Counted from the first letter of the stretch, positions 7,891 to 16,687 are shown. The stretch: 34,822 nucleotides of DNA from Desulfobacterales bacterium (GCA_012974475.1 JAAXQD010000116.1:1-34822); one strand, 5' to 3'. The notes: generated from the sequence alone by a model not told the origin. Made by a program: numbers and translations.

Positions 7891-7986
7891 TCAAAAAAAA
7901 TGAAAAACCCTGTAAACAATGACACCCAGAATTGCCGCCGCCAGTAAGATGGTGAAAAGCATCTGATCGGTATTGAATCTTTTCAT
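7891..7986 (-). CDS. 31-residue single-membrane-helix protein
   Basis: The ATG lies 13 bases after the lysC stop codon, with a GGGA-type ribosome site at about 7 bases. The peptide starts MKRFNTDQM, has one hydrophobic helix of about 18 residues (FTILLAAAILGVIVY) and ends RVFHFF. The positive N-terminus and short basic tail are typical of small inner-membrane proteins. Its placement suggests co-transcription with lysC. I do not recognise a family. The alternative is a chance frame, but the start signal and the composition argue for a real product. Confidence 0.5.
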   Translation of the reverse strand: MKRFNTDQMLFTILLAAAILGVIVYRVFHFF

Positions 7987-7999
7987 GCGTAATCCCGGG

Positions 8000-9220
8000 T
8001 CAATCTTCTCCGTCCAACCCAAATACAGTATGAAGAACACGAACTGCAAGCTCGGTATACTTTTCTTCGATGATACACGATATTCTGATCTCAGATGTGC
8101 TGATCATCATGATGTTTATATTTTCCCTGGCCAGTGTACTGAACATAATCGATGCCACACCGGAATGATTTTTCATGCCGACGCCGACAACGGAAACCTT
8201 TGCAATATCTTTATCGCCCAAAACATCTTCTGCGCCGATTTCTTGAGCCACCTTCCGCTCGATCTCTATGGCGGTGGAGAAATGCTCTTTGGGAACCGTA
8301 AATGTAAGATCGGTTTGACCTTCGACCCGAGTATTTTGAATGATCATGTCCACAACGATACCGGCTTCAGCGATGGGTGAAAAGATTTTTGCCGCCACCC
8401 CCGGCTGATCTTCAACCTTTTTCAGGGTGATACGCGCTTGATCTTTATCGTGCGTCACTGCGGACACAACAAGACTCTCCATGCCGGCGTCTTCACTAAC
8501 AACCATGGTACCTTCCTCCTCACTAAAAGATGATCTGACATGAATCGGGATATTATATTTTTTTGCAAATCCCACAGACCGGATCTGCAAAACCTTAGCC
8601 CCCAGGCTGGCCATATTGAGCATTTCATCGTAGGAAATTCTATCGATCTTCTTTGCTCTTTCGCAGATGCCCGGATCAGCGGTGTAGATACCATCCACAT
8701 CGGTATAGATTTCACAAATATCGGCGTTCAGGGCCGCAGCGATGGCGACGGCGGAGGTATCCGATCCTCCGCGTCCGAGGGTCGTGATGTTGCCTTTGAT
8801 ATCAGATCCCTGGAATCCCGCCACAACGACGATATTGCCATTTTTGACAAGGGCCATAATATTTTCTACGCCGATTTCGATGATTCGTGCATTGCCGAAG
8901 GTGCAGTCGGTAACCACTTTGGCCTGATGTCCGAGCATGGATACGGCGGGGTGGTTCATGTTTTTTAAGGTCATGGCCAGGAGCGCGGCCGTTGTCTGCT
9001 CTCCTGTGGCCAGAAGCACATCCAGTTCACGTTTATCCGGGGATTCTGAGATCTGGGTCGCCATATCGATCAAGTCGTCCGTAACGCCGGCCATGGCTGA
9101 GAGGATGACCACCACGTCGTTGCCTTGTTCAAAGGTTTCTGCGACCCGTTTTGCAACATTTCGGATCCGCTCTATATCGGCAACTGAAGTGCCGCCATAT
9201 TTTTGTACAATTAAACCCAT
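8000..9220 (-). CDS. lysC: Aspartate kinase
   Basis: The enzyme phosphorylates L-aspartate with ATP, the first step to lysine, threonine, methionine and diaminopimelate. The 406 residues match the monofunctional class. The N-terminal kinase domain (about 1-245) has the signature VQKYGGTSVAD near residue 6, FQGSDIKGNITTLGRGGSDTSA near 140, and TDVDGIYTADP near 194. Two ACT domains follow (about 265-400), the usual sites of feedback by lysine or threonine. ATG 9220 is preceded by AAGGG. It is the third gene of a same-strand series with nnr and tsaE, but the 246-base gap to tsaE suggests its own promoter. No lysine riboswitch is seen in that gap. Confidence 0.95.
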   Translation of the reverse strand: MGLIVQKYGGTSVADIERIRNVAKRVAETFEQGNDVVVILSAMAGVTDDLIDMATQISESPDKRELDVLLATGEQTTAALLAMTLKNMNHPAVSMLGHQAKVVTDCTFGNARIIEIGVENIMALVKNGNIVVVAGFQGSDIKGNITTLGRGGSDTSAVAIAAALNADICEIYTDVDGIYTADPGICERAKKIDRISYDEMLNMASLGAKVLQIRSVGFAKKYNIPIHVRSSFSEEEGTMVVSEDAGMESLVVSAVTHDKDQARITLKKVEDQPGVAAKIFSPIAEAGIVVDMIIQNTRVEGQTDLTFTVPKEHFSTAIEIERKVAQEIGAEDVLGDKDIAKVSVVGVGMKNHSGVASIMFSTLARENINIMMISTSEIRISCIIEEKYTELAVRVLHTVFGLDGED

Positions 9221-9268
9221 ATGTTAAACCCTTAAATTTAATTGAAATGTCACGGAAACTCTATAATT

Positions 9269-9292
9269 CAATGAAATTATAGCGCTTCATTG
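9269..9292. promoter_or_regulatory. Inverted repeat upstream of lysC
   Basis: CAATGAA (9269-9275) and TTCATTG (9286-9292) form perfect 7-bp arms around 10 bases, about 50 bases before the lysC start codon. It may be an operator or an mRNA hairpin. No known repressor site is recognised. Confidence 0.3.
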
Positions 9293-9466
9293 TCAAACAG
9301 ATTGGTTCCGTTCCATGGGCCCGGTGAAATGGGAAAAAACGATGGAATAATGGAATACGGATTAAACTTATATATATAGCTCAAAAATATTTTTCAGTAA
9401 AGGAATAAAATTGAAAGATAATTTCAAAATCATCCGCACCATGGGGGATCGGCGAAGAAGATTTTT

Positions 9467-9961
9467 TTAAAAACCTTCAATTTTTTTTAACAGATTCAAA
9501 TCTGTAAATTCATTTGCAGAGATAGTTATTTTTCGTGTTTCGTCGCTGGTAATTTCAAAGTGTATGTTTACGGGACCGGGTAAAAGTTCATTCCCGATTC
9601 TATCCGCCCATTCAATGGCCACCACGACGTTACCGTCGAGTATCTCATAAAAACCGATATCTTCAAGCTCCATGATATCCCAGATTCGATACAGGTCAAC
9701 ATGAAACAGGGGAAACCGGCCGGGATATTCATTGATCAACGTGTAAGACGGGCTGGTTATGTAGTAATCGTCCGGGACTTCAAGGCCTCTGGCAAGCCCT
9801 TGAACAAACGAAGTCTTCCCGCTTCCCAGATCACCGTAGAGGGCCAAAACAGTTCCGGACGTTATCCACCGGCCGATGCTTTTGCCCAATGTTTTTGTTG
9901 CGTCAACGGAATGGGTCGATATCTGATGTTTGAAACTTGAAGTTTGAGATCCGGATGCCAT
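9467..9961 (-). CDS. tsaE: tRNA threonylcarbamoyladenosine biosynthesis ATPase TsaE
   Basis: TsaE is the ATPase that works with TsaB and TsaD to place the threonylcarbamoyl group on A37 of ANN-decoding tRNAs. The 164-residue protein has the P-loop GDLGSGKT at residues 43-50, then SPSYTLINEY, FHVDLYR and the family block AIEWADR. The start codon lies 2 bases after the nnr stop, so translation is probably coupled. The first 13 or so residues look unconserved and are encoded partly by a small palindrome, AAACTT-G-AAGTTT (9933-9945). The nnr-tsaE pairing is common in bacteria. Confidence 0.93.
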   Translation of the reverse strand: MASGSQTSSFKHQISTHSVDATKTLGKSIGRWITSGTVLALYGDLGSGKTSFVQGLARGLEVPDDYYITSPSYTLINEYPGRFPLFHVDLYRIWDIMELEDIGFYEILDGNVVVAIEWADRIGNELLPGPVNIHFEITSDETRKITISANEFTDLNLLKKIEGF

Positions 9962-9963
9962 TT

Positions 9964-11520
9964 TCAGACGCTGTTCACAAATTTTTTGATGGTTTCGGGA
10001 ATGGCATTCTGGACCTCTGTTGCCAGATAGCCGAAGGGCCCTTTGGTATTGGCCAAAATGTCGGCCGCTGCACCATGTATATAGACGCCGGCATGGGCGG
10101 CGAGTTCAGGTGCATGTCCCTGTGCAATAAGGCCTGCTATGATTCCGGTGAGCACATCCCCCATACCGCCGGATGCCATTCCGGGATTTCCGGTGGGGTT
10201 GATAAACGCCCTGCCGTCCGGATGGGCAACCACCGTTCCGGCCCCTTTGAGCACCACGTGGATATTGAAATTTTTTGCAAATTCACGGGCGCAATGGATA
10301 CGGTCTTTCTGAACGTCGGCTGCGGTGGTATTGCTCAGCCGTGCCATCTCACCGGGATGGGGCGTTATAATGACCGGGATGTTGAGGTTTTTCAGTATTT
10401 CGGTATGTCCGACAAGACTGTTCAATCCGTCGGCATCGATAACCATCGGTTTTGTGCTTTTTTGGAGGATTCGATGCACCAGGGTTTTCGTTTCAGGGGC
10501 CGTGCCCATCCCGGGCCCTAAGGTAATGCAGTTTTTATCGGAAAGAAGTTCCATGATTCTGGTGAATGATGTTCCGCCGAGGATACCGTCCCTGACTTCA
10601 GGAAGGGGATCGGTCATGGCTTCGGTCACATGGGCTTCCAAAATCGGGTTTAAACTCGAGGGGACGCCAAGGGTTACCAGGCCGGCTCCGGCCCGCATGG
10701 CTGACATGGCCGTCATTGCGGCCGCGCCGGTTTTTCCGGGTGAGCCTGCAATGACCAAAAGATGGCCGGTGTGTCCCTTATGGGCATCCGAGGGCCTGGG
10801 TTGAAAAACGGCTCGGATCAGATCCAAAGTCAATAGGTGCTGCATAGGTCGCACATCATCCGCAATATACGGCGGTATGCCGATATCGACGATTTTCAAG
10901 TGTCCCGTATAATCTGCGCCGGGGAAGAGGATATGACCTGTTTTGGCAAACGCAAATGTGGCGGTGGCGTCGGCCCGGATACAGGTTCCGCAGGGTTGGC
11001 CGGTATCGGAATTGAGGCCGGAGGGAATATCCACCGCAAAAACCGGTTTTTTGGAAGCATTAATGAAGTCGATAACGTCCTTGAAAAATCCCTTTACATC
11101 CGATTTCAAACCGGTCCCGAGGATTGCGTCTATCCAGATGGCTTCATGACGCATGGCGGTCTTATGCCTTGAAAGGGATTCTTGATCCGGCATTTCAATG
11201 ACAGGAACTTTCAGCGGGCGCAGAAGGTTGAGGTTGGCGGCGGCATCACCTTTGACCATATGGCTTTCAGACAGCAGATACACCGTCACGCGCATCTTTT
11301 TTTGGGCAAGATACCGGGCAATGACAAAACCGTCTCCGCCATTGTTACCCCGGCCTGCAACAACGCCGATTTTTTTATTTCCAGCGTCTTCAAATTGGTC
11401 TAAAAAAAATTGTGTCGCCCCCCGGCCCGCATTCTCCATCAGAACCATCCCGGGGATACCGAACGATTCGATGGTCAGGCGATCCATTTTCTGCATTTCA
11501 CTTGCGTTGACAAGGTACAT
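9964..11520 (-). CDS. nnr: Bifunctional NAD(P)H-hydrate epimerase / ADP-dependent dehydratase
   Basis: Nnr repairs hydrated NADH and NADPH: the N-terminal domain epimerises the R and S forms and the C-terminal domain dehydrates the S form using ADP. The 518 residues cover both. The YjeF-N domain (about 1-215) has GMVLMENAGRG and VVAGRGNNGGDGF. The kinase-like domain (about 230-510) has VIAGSPGKTGAA, CITLGPGMGT, VIDADGLN, ITPHPGEMARL and GNPGMASGGMGDVLTG. I chose ATG 11520 because GGAG lies 6 bases upstream; an in-frame TTG at 11553 has no such support. It is coupled to tsaE by a 2-base gap and follows pdxJ by 87 bases. Confidence 0.95.
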   Translation of the reverse strand: MYLVNASEMQKMDRLTIESFGIPGMVLMENAGRGATQFFLDQFEDAGNKKIGVVAGRGNNGGDGFVIARYLAQKKMRVTVYLLSESHMVKGDAAANLNLLRPLKVPVIEMPDQESLSRHKTAMRHEAIWIDAILGTGLKSDVKGFFKDVIDFINASKKPVFAVDIPSGLNSDTGQPCGTCIRADATATFAFAKTGHILFPGADYTGHLKIVDIGIPPYIADDVRPMQHLLTLDLIRAVFQPRPSDAHKGHTGHLLVIAGSPGKTGAAAMTAMSAMRAGAGLVTLGVPSSLNPILEAHVTEAMTDPLPEVRDGILGGTSFTRIMELLSDKNCITLGPGMGTAPETKTLVHRILQKSTKPMVIDADGLNSLVGHTEILKNLNIPVIITPHPGEMARLSNTTAADVQKDRIHCAREFAKNFNIHVVLKGAGTVVAHPDGRAFINPTGNPGMASGGMGDVLTGIIAGLIAQGHAPELAAHAGVYIHGAAADILANTKGPFGYLATEVQNAIPETIKKFVNSV

Positions 11521-11607
11521 TTTTTTCTCCAGAAGTGCCCACCCGGCGGGCAAAATGAAAATTTTCCAAAGATTTAAACCTAAAATGCAATAACGATGTG
11601 TTATGAA

Positions 11608-12333
11608 TCAGGGCTGCAGCGCTTTAACCAGGGACAGCATCTCCCTGACGGCGCTGTCCATGCCCACAAGCACCGCTCTTGAGATGATGCTGTGTCCGAT
11701 GCTGAATTCATCGATTTCGTTAAGCCCCTTAAACGCTTTTATGGTGTTGTAGCAAATACCATGTCCGGCGTTAACGCCCATTCTCAATTTAAAGGCGAGT
11801 TTTGCGGCATCAACGATATTGGAAAAAGCCTGGTCTCTTTTTCTGGAAGTTTTTGCATCACAGAATTTGCCGGTATGTATCTCCACCATGCTCGCATTGA
11901 TCTGATGGGCAATTTTGATCTGATCCGGGTCGGGATCGATGAAGATGCATACGGGAATACCGTTGTCCTGAAGCGTGCCGACGGTTTCAGCAACGGCATC
12001 TTTGTGCACGATTAAATCCAACCCGCCTTCGGTGGTGAGTTCTTCCCGTTTCTCCGGAACCAGGGTGACGATATCGGGCTGAACATCGAGGGCAATTCCA
12101 ACCATTTCGTTGGATGAAGCCATTTCCAGTATGAGTTTTGTCTGAACGACCTTTCTCAAAATTCTGAGATCGCGATCCTTGATGTGACGTCGATCTTCCC
12201 GCAGGTGAACGACAATACCGTCAACCCCGGCAAGCTCCGCCAGAACTGCCGCAGATACGGGATCGGGATAACGGCCTTTCCGCGCCTCCCTTAATGTCGC
12301 AACATGATCAACATTTACCGATAGTCCAGCCAT
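11608..12333 (-). CDS. pdxJ: Pyridoxine 5'-phosphate synthase
   Basis: PdxJ condenses 1-deoxyxylulose 5-phosphate with aminoacetone 3-phosphate to pyridoxine phosphate, the last step of the DXP-dependent vitamin B6 pathway. The 241-residue length is usual. Recognisable blocks are LSVNVDHVATLREAR at the N-terminus, GIVVHLREDRRHI near residue 39, VTLVPEKREELTTEGG, VEIHTG and MGVNAGHGICY, then FSIGHSIISRAV. GGAGG lies 7 bases before the ATG. It heads the pdxJ-nnr-tsaE run. A strong hairpin repeat separates it from ybeY. Confidence 0.96.
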   Translation of the reverse strand: MAGLSVNVDHVATLREARKGRYPDPVSAAVLAELAGVDGIVVHLREDRRHIKDRDLRILRKVVQTKLILEMASSNEMVGIALDVQPDIVTLVPEKREELTTEGGLDLIVHKDAVAETVGTLQDNGIPVCIFIDPDPDQIKIAHQINASMVEIHTGKFCDAKTSRKRDQAFSNIVDAAKLAFKLRMGVNAGHGICYNTIKAFKGLNEIDEFSIGHSIISRAVLVGMDSAVREMLSLVKALQP

Positions 12334-12401
12334 CGAATAACCTCCATTGGTTTCTCAATTGTAGTTTTTGTGCATTTGGGTGTAAAACTTTTTTCTTCTC
12401 G

Positions 12402-12468
12402 CCACAAAGACCCCAAGACCCGCCCGCTTTGCCTTAGGCGAGGCGGGCGGGTCTTTGTGTCTTGGTGG
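12402..12468. repeat. GC-rich hairpin repeat between ybeY and pdxJ
   Basis: GACCCGCCCGC (12417-12427) and GCGGGCGGGTC (12443-12453) are exact complements. The outer 15 bases of each arm pair at about 12 positions, giving a hairpin near 67 bases long. The outer arms read like a widespread intergenic motif of the type CCACAAAGAC...CTTGGTGG. It may be a dispersed palindromic element, and it could also stop transcription between the two genes, though no T-run follows. Confidence 0.6.
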
Positions 12469-12531
12469 TAAATATTTTGGTTCCGGCCTGTCCAGCTGTG
12501 TTTGCGGTGCCGGGCCTGTCCGAGTTAGGTG

Positions 12532-12996
12532 TTAATTAGCGCCCATCCATAAACACATTTGAGCACTGAGTAGTTTCAGAATCTCCTTGCTCTTTTTTTC
12601 CATTTCGTGAGCGTCTTGATCCGATGTTTCGTGATCGTAACCCAGCAGATGAAGAATCCCATGCACCAGTAGCTGGGTAAAACGTTCTTCCATGCTGATT
12701 CCCACTCGTTTCCCCTCTCTAAAGGCGGTTTCAACGGAAATCAGCACATCACCGAGAAGCTGTGGGGTTATATTTGCATAGGGGCCGGTGCGCATGGGAA
12801 AGGCGATCACATTTGTCGGCCCGTTTCGATTGAGATATTGTTCATTGAATACCGCTATCTGCGGATCATCAACGATCAGGATGGAAAGTTCAGTATCAGG
12901 ACAATCCAAGGCGTTTAAGATGGCTTTGGCTTTTTGTTGAATTTGTTTCAGCGATATCTTGTACTTCTTTTGCCTGTTGTCGATCAAAACTTCCAT
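12532..12996 (-). CDS. ybeY: Endoribonuclease YbeY
   Basis: YbeY is a zinc-dependent endoribonuclease that helps mature the 3' end of 16S rRNA and takes part in ribosome quality control. The 154-residue protein shows the diagnostic HGxLHLxGYDH motif, with the three metal-binding histidines at 112, 116 and 122. I prefer ATG 12996, which has GGAAGGG about 5 bases upstream, over the in-frame ATG at 13011. This start lies inside the 3' end of the HD-hydrolase gene, so the two coding regions overlap by 101 bases in different frames. The phoH - HD hydrolase - ybeY order is a classic conserved cluster. Confidence 0.93.
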   Translation of the reverse strand: MEVLIDNRQKKYKISLKQIQQKAKAILNALDCPDTELSILIVDDPQIAVFNEQYLNRNGPTNVIAFPMRTGPYANITPQLLGDVLISVETAFREGKRVGISMEERFTQLLVHGILHLLGYDHETSDQDAHEMEKKSKEILKLLSAQMCLWMGAN

Positions 12997-15292
12997 TTTT
13001 TCCCTTCCCATTGGTCAAGACCGGTTGCTCGGGATACTCAATGCGATGGTGGTGTATTCCATTTAATATTTTATTAAAACTTTTTGCGATGTTATGCAGA
13101 TCCTTCAAGGTCAGCTCGCAGTTGTCCAATTGGCCGTCCGAGAAAATTTGGTTTATCAGATTTTGTACAAGACCCTGGATTCTGGATGGCGTAGGATTGG
13201 CCAGCGTTCTCGACGCCGCTTCAACCGTGTCTGCCAGCATGACCAGTCCGGCTTCCCTGGTTTGCGGCTTTGGCCCGGGATATCTGTAGTTATCGATATT
13301 CACCGAATTCCCACCTTTCAACAGCTTGGCTTTTTCATAAAAATACCTGATAAGGCTGGTTCCGTGTGATTGTCTGATGGTGTCGATGATGACTTGCCCG
13401 AGCTTGTTTTTTTTGGCGATTTCCACCCCGTCCTTGACATGTGCGATGAGGATGAGGCTGGACATAGACGGCGCGAGCTTGTCATGTTTGTTAACGCCGC
13501 TGGCCTGGTTTTCAATAAAATACAGCGGTTTTTTGATCTTGCCGATATCATGATAATATCCGCAAACTTTTGCAAGCAGAGAATTGGCACCGATTTCAGA
13601 TGCCGCAGCCTCCACCATGGTGCCCACAATCACCGAATGGTGATACGATCCGGGAGCTTCTATCATCAGTCTGCGGAGAATCGGTTGATCGAGGTTTGAA
13701 AGTTCGAGAAGTTTAATATCCGTGGTGTAGCCAAAAGCGATTTCCAGCAACGGGGCGATGCCGGCGGTTACGATTCCCGCAGCGATACCTCCTGAAAACG
13801 CAAAGGCCCAATCCCACAGAAGTTTAAAGACGGAGGTGCCTCCCATATAAGAATCGATGATCGTTGCCAGTATCACATTCATAAATCCAAGTTTTAGCCC
13901 GGCCTTTATAAACACTTTGCGCTCCCGGCAATTCTGCATCCAGTATGCCGCCATTAAGCTGTTGAGAAGGAAATAGATGAAAATATCGAATCTGTTTTGG
14001 AATATTATGGTGGCACCGACGGCGATGAGCATGGCCATGGGAATGGCTATTTCAAGTCCCAGAAACAGGCAGGTGGTCATGGTGGCCGCAGCAAGTGGGA
14101 TGCCGTATGACATGGAGGATGTCGATATTGGGAACGGTGTAAGATCGGCAACGGATTCGGCCAAAGATGCGGATATTTTTGAGATGAACAAAAAGGTTAC
14201 AAGAATACTCGCCAAAAAAAGCAGGTTTTTGGTGTTGTCGAGATGGGGCTGATTGTGAATGCAGAGAATATAGATGGTCATAAGGATGCACAGAATGATC
14301 AGTGTGGATCCAACACAGCTCACCAAAACCTGCTCCTTTTTCACCCCTTCCTGGTAGGCGTTGAGTTTTAGAAGCTGGATCCTGGTTACCCGTTCTCCTT
14401 CGCGCAGCAGCATCTCTCCGGCTTTTATCTTGTGAAATATCGGCTTGATTCCCGCATAGGCCTCTTTTTTCCGTTCTTCGGTTTCACTTCTGTTTAAGGT
14501 GATATTGGGCTGGATGAGTCTTTGAGAAAAATCGACGATCATGTTTCGCAGGGTGTGGTTCCGTTTCTTCAAAAGGGGTTGGCCGATAATTTTGACCATG
14601 GTTTTCGCCTGGTCAAGATCATAAAAGTGTTTTAAGTTAAAGACGACCTTTTCTTTTTTTGTTTTAATGTCGCGTAAGATTATCCCCTTATCGGCTTCTT
14701 TAAGGAGCAGCTCTTTGTTTGTAACCACCCCGTTTTCCAATATTTCAGTTGTGATACTGGAAATAAGGTTCGAAATATCTTTAGAAAAAGCTTCTTTTTC
14801 GAGGATTTTATAGGCATCGTCGCTCACTGAAATGCCGAGTTTTTCCTCGAACTCCGGTTTCTTTTGCCAGACGAGATCATGAAGGGACATTTTTTCCCCA
14901 ACACTATCAAATGAGGATGTTTCAGATGTTTCCAATGGGTCTTGTGATGTTGAAGCTTCCAAAATCGTCTGAAGATCGCCAAAGGCGGCCTCTGTCTCCC
15001 GGTTCATTTTTCCGGAAAGCACGACATCATGATCGTAAACCGTCTGGACATTTTCCAGAGCCTGTATCCGGCTATTTTCAGTGGCATCCTCGTCTTCGAT
15101 TAAAAAATCTTTTTTGGCTTTGGTATCTTTGGTTGCAACGTCCCCCAATTTGTAGGAATGTTTTTTGACCACAAGGCTTGGATACAACAAAATTGTAAAA
15201 ATGATCGTTACTCCGGCCAGAATGCCCCAGCGGACACGGTCATTGTTGCCGAAAATCTTATTAAAAGAAAATTGGGTTTTTATTAGACTCAT
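12896..15292 (-). CDS. 7TM HD-domain phosphohydrolase, PgpH/YqfF type (probable c-di-AMP phosphodiesterase)
   Basis: The 798-residue protein starts with one membrane helix (about 22-42), then an extracellular 7TMR-HDED domain up to about residue 310, seven membrane helices (about 315-520) and a cytoplasmic HD domain (about 540-740). The HD signature is GYYHDIGKIKKPLYF; the preceding APGSYHHS block supplies further metal ligands. Characterised homologues hydrolyse cyclic di-AMP, so that is the likely reaction, though the substrate is not shown here. About 45 residues after HHHRIEYPEQ have no family counterpart that I know; most of them are read across the ybeY start in another frame. The gene starts 5 bases after phoH ends. 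Confidence 0.88.
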   Translation of the reverse strand: MSLIKTQFSFNKIFGNNDRVRWGILAGVTIIFTILLYPSLVVKKHSYKLGDVATKDTKAKKDFLIEDEDATENSRIQALENVQTVYDHDVVLSGKMNRETEAAFGDLQTILEASTSQDPLETSETSSFDSVGEKMSLHDLVWQKKPEFEEKLGISVSDDAYKILEKEAFSKDISNLISSITTEILENGVVTNKELLLKEADKGIILRDIKTKKEKVVFNLKHFYDLDQAKTMVKIIGQPLLKKRNHTLRNMIVDFSQRLIQPNITLNRSETEERKKEAYAGIKPIFHKIKAGEMLLREGERVTRIQLLKLNAYQEGVKKEQVLVSCVGSTLIILCILMTIYILCIHNQPHLDNTKNLLFLASILVTFLFISKISASLAESVADLTPFPISTSSMSYGIPLAAATMTTCLFLGLEIAIPMAMLIAVGATIIFQNRFDIFIYFLLNSLMAAYWMQNCRERKVFIKAGLKLGFMNVILATIIDSYMGGTSVFKLLWDWAFAFSGGIAAGIVTAGIAPLLEIAFGYTTDIKLLELSNLDQPILRRLMIEAPGSYHHSVIVGTMVEAAASEIGANSLLAKVCGYYHDIGKIKKPLYFIENQASGVNKHDKLAPSMSSLILIAHVKDGVEIAKKNKLGQVIIDTIRQSHGTSLIRYFYEKAKLLKGGNSVNIDNYRYPGPKPQTREAGLVMLADTVEAASRTLANPTPSRIQGLVQNLINQIFSDGQLDNCELTLKDLHNIAKSFNKILNGIHHHRIEYPEQPVLTNGKGKNGSFDRQQAKEVQDIAETNSTKSQSHLKRLGLS

Positions 15293-15297
15293 TGTAA

Positions 15298-16278
15298 TTA
15301 TTTCTTTTTTCTGGAATCGAGATCCTCATAGGCTTTAATAATTTTCTGGACCAACCCATGCCGGACCACATCTTTTTTTGAAAATAAGATGAATTCTATT
15401 CCTTTGATCCCCGGAAGTATATTTTTGGCTTCAACGAGTCCCGAAGATTTCTCAGGGGGAAGATCAATCTGGGTGATGTCACCGGTGATGACCGCTTTGG
15501 AGCTGAATCCTATCCGGGTAAGAAACATCTTCATCTGCTCGGAAGTCGTATTTTGGGCTTCATCTAAAATAATGAAAGAATCGTTTAAAGTTCGGCCCCG
15601 CATGAATGCAAGGGGCGCAACTTCTATAATACCTTGCTCCATCAGACTCAACACTTTTTCAAAGCGCATCATATCGTGGAGCGCATCGTAAAGCGGCCGC
15701 AGGTAAGGATCTACCTTTTGAGCGAGATCTCCGGGCAAAAAGCCGAGGGCTTCACCCGCCTCCACCGCGGGTCTTGTGAGGATGATTCGACTAACCTGCT
15801 CCTTTTTGAGTGACGAAACCGCCATGGCCATGGCAAGATAGGTCTTACCGGTTCCTGCCGGTCCAATGCCGAAGACCATATCTGAACTTCGGATGGCGTC
15901 TATGTATTCCTTTTGGGCAGGGTTTTTTGGAATTACAGGCCGCTTTTTCGACGTGACGTAGACCTTATCCAGAAAAATGTCTTTGAGGTTAATACGGTCG
16001 TCCTCGCTCAAAATTCTGACCGCGTACTCCACATCATTGGGGTATATGGGATAACCTTCTTTTAGCAGGTTGTAAAGCTGCTTGAGGATATTTTTCGCCA
16101 GGCTTTCGGCGATGCTATCCCCCTGGATAAATACCGTGTTGCCTCTTGCGTGGATGGAGACATCCACCAGTGCTTCGATTTTTTTAAGATTTTTGTTGTA
16201 ATCGCCGAAAAGCTGGCTTGCCCGATTAATGTCCGAGAAAATTAATCGGGTTTTATTATTTTGGGAAATTTCATCCAT
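15298..16278 (-). CDS. phoH: PhoH-family ATPase (YbeZ)
   Basis: This 326-residue protein has a short N-terminal nucleic-acid-binding region (about 15-110) and a PhoH ATPase domain. The Walker A loop is GIGPAGTGKT (137-146), the Walker B region is SFIILDEAQN near residue 234, and RPAVEAGEALGFLPGD and ITGDITQID are family blocks. YbeZ proteins bind RNA, have helicase-like ATPase activity and work with YbeY in rRNA processing, which agrees with the nearby ybeY. Its ATG overlaps the stop of a short upstream frame by 8 bases and has only a poor ribosome site, so coupling to that frame is possible. Confidence 0.93.
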   Translation of the reverse strand: MDEISQNNKTRLIFSDINRASQLFGDYNKNLKKIEALVDVSIHARGNTVFIQGDSIAESLAKNILKQLYNLLKEGYPIYPNDVEYAVRILSEDDRINLKDIFLDKVYVTSKKRPVIPKNPAQKEYIDAIRSSDMVFGIGPAGTGKTYLAMAMAVSSLKKEQVSRIILTRPAVEAGEALGFLPGDLAQKVDPYLRPLYDALHDMMRFEKVLSLMEQGIIEVAPLAFMRGRTLNDSFIILDEAQNTTSEQMKMFLTRIGFSSKAVITGDITQIDLPPEKSSGLVEAKNILPGIKGIEFILFSKKDVVRHGLVQKIIKAYEDLDSRKKK

Positions 16279-16504
16279 GTTTCAGGGTCGATCCGGTGCG
16301 ATGCTCCATGTTGACGGCTTCGTCACCCTTACGCAGGTTCCCAATAGATTCTGGTTCGGTCAGGATCCCTCCATTAACAGGAAGTCGGGAACCCCGCCCC
16401 TTGCCATTTGTCTGTTGAAAAGCTGCACCGGTAAATTTTAGCGGCTCTATTCCATGTGTAAAAAATTTTTCGAATTCATCAAATTTTGAGTAGAGCTTTG
16501 ACAT
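16271..16504 (-). CDS. Small hypothetical protein upstream of phoH
   Basis: From ATG 16504 the frame gives 77 residues, starting MSKLYSKFDEFEKFF and ending in a glycine- and charge-rich stretch. Its stop overlaps the phoH start by 8 bases, which favours translational coupling and hence a real product or leader peptide. Against it, no clear ribosome binding site precedes the ATG, the second half has low complexity, and I recognise no family. Confidence 0.3.
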   Translation of the reverse strand: MSKLYSKFDEFEKFFTHGIEPLKFTGAAFQQTNGKGRGSRLPVNGGILTEPESIGNLRKGDEAVNMEHRTGSTLKHG

Positions 16505-16566
16505 ATCACAATTTTTCAAACGAATGCAAATAACAATTTAATACATGTGACAAAAAGAAAAATACC

Positions 16567-16595
16567 TTGACTCGAAATATCTGCTTTGTTAATTT
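16567..16595 (+). promoter_or_regulatory. Sigma70-like promoter for the CvpA-family gene
   Basis: TTGACT (16567-16572) and TAATTT (16590-16595) are 17 bases apart, giving a start near 16602 and a leader of about 86 bases. The -35 element is good, the -10 moderate. Confidence 0.35.
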
Positions 16596-16687
16596 TCGGC
16601 AACAAAAAATATTCCAAAAAATTGATCTTTCCGAATTTATCTATATTTTCAAAGAGTTTGGCACAAGAGATGCTGTAAGGGCATACC

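Noticed and set aside
9533..9961. Lysine riboswitch or leader for lysC
   Set aside because: The region before lysC is short and AT-rich with only a simple 7-bp inverted repeat; the multi-helix core of the lysine riboswitch is not seen.
16659..16674. TGGCAC-N5-ATGCT, a near-perfect sigma54-type match before the CvpA-family gene
   Set aside because: The transcript would start near 16685, only 3 bases before the start codon, and would exclude the ribosome binding site at 16677-16680.
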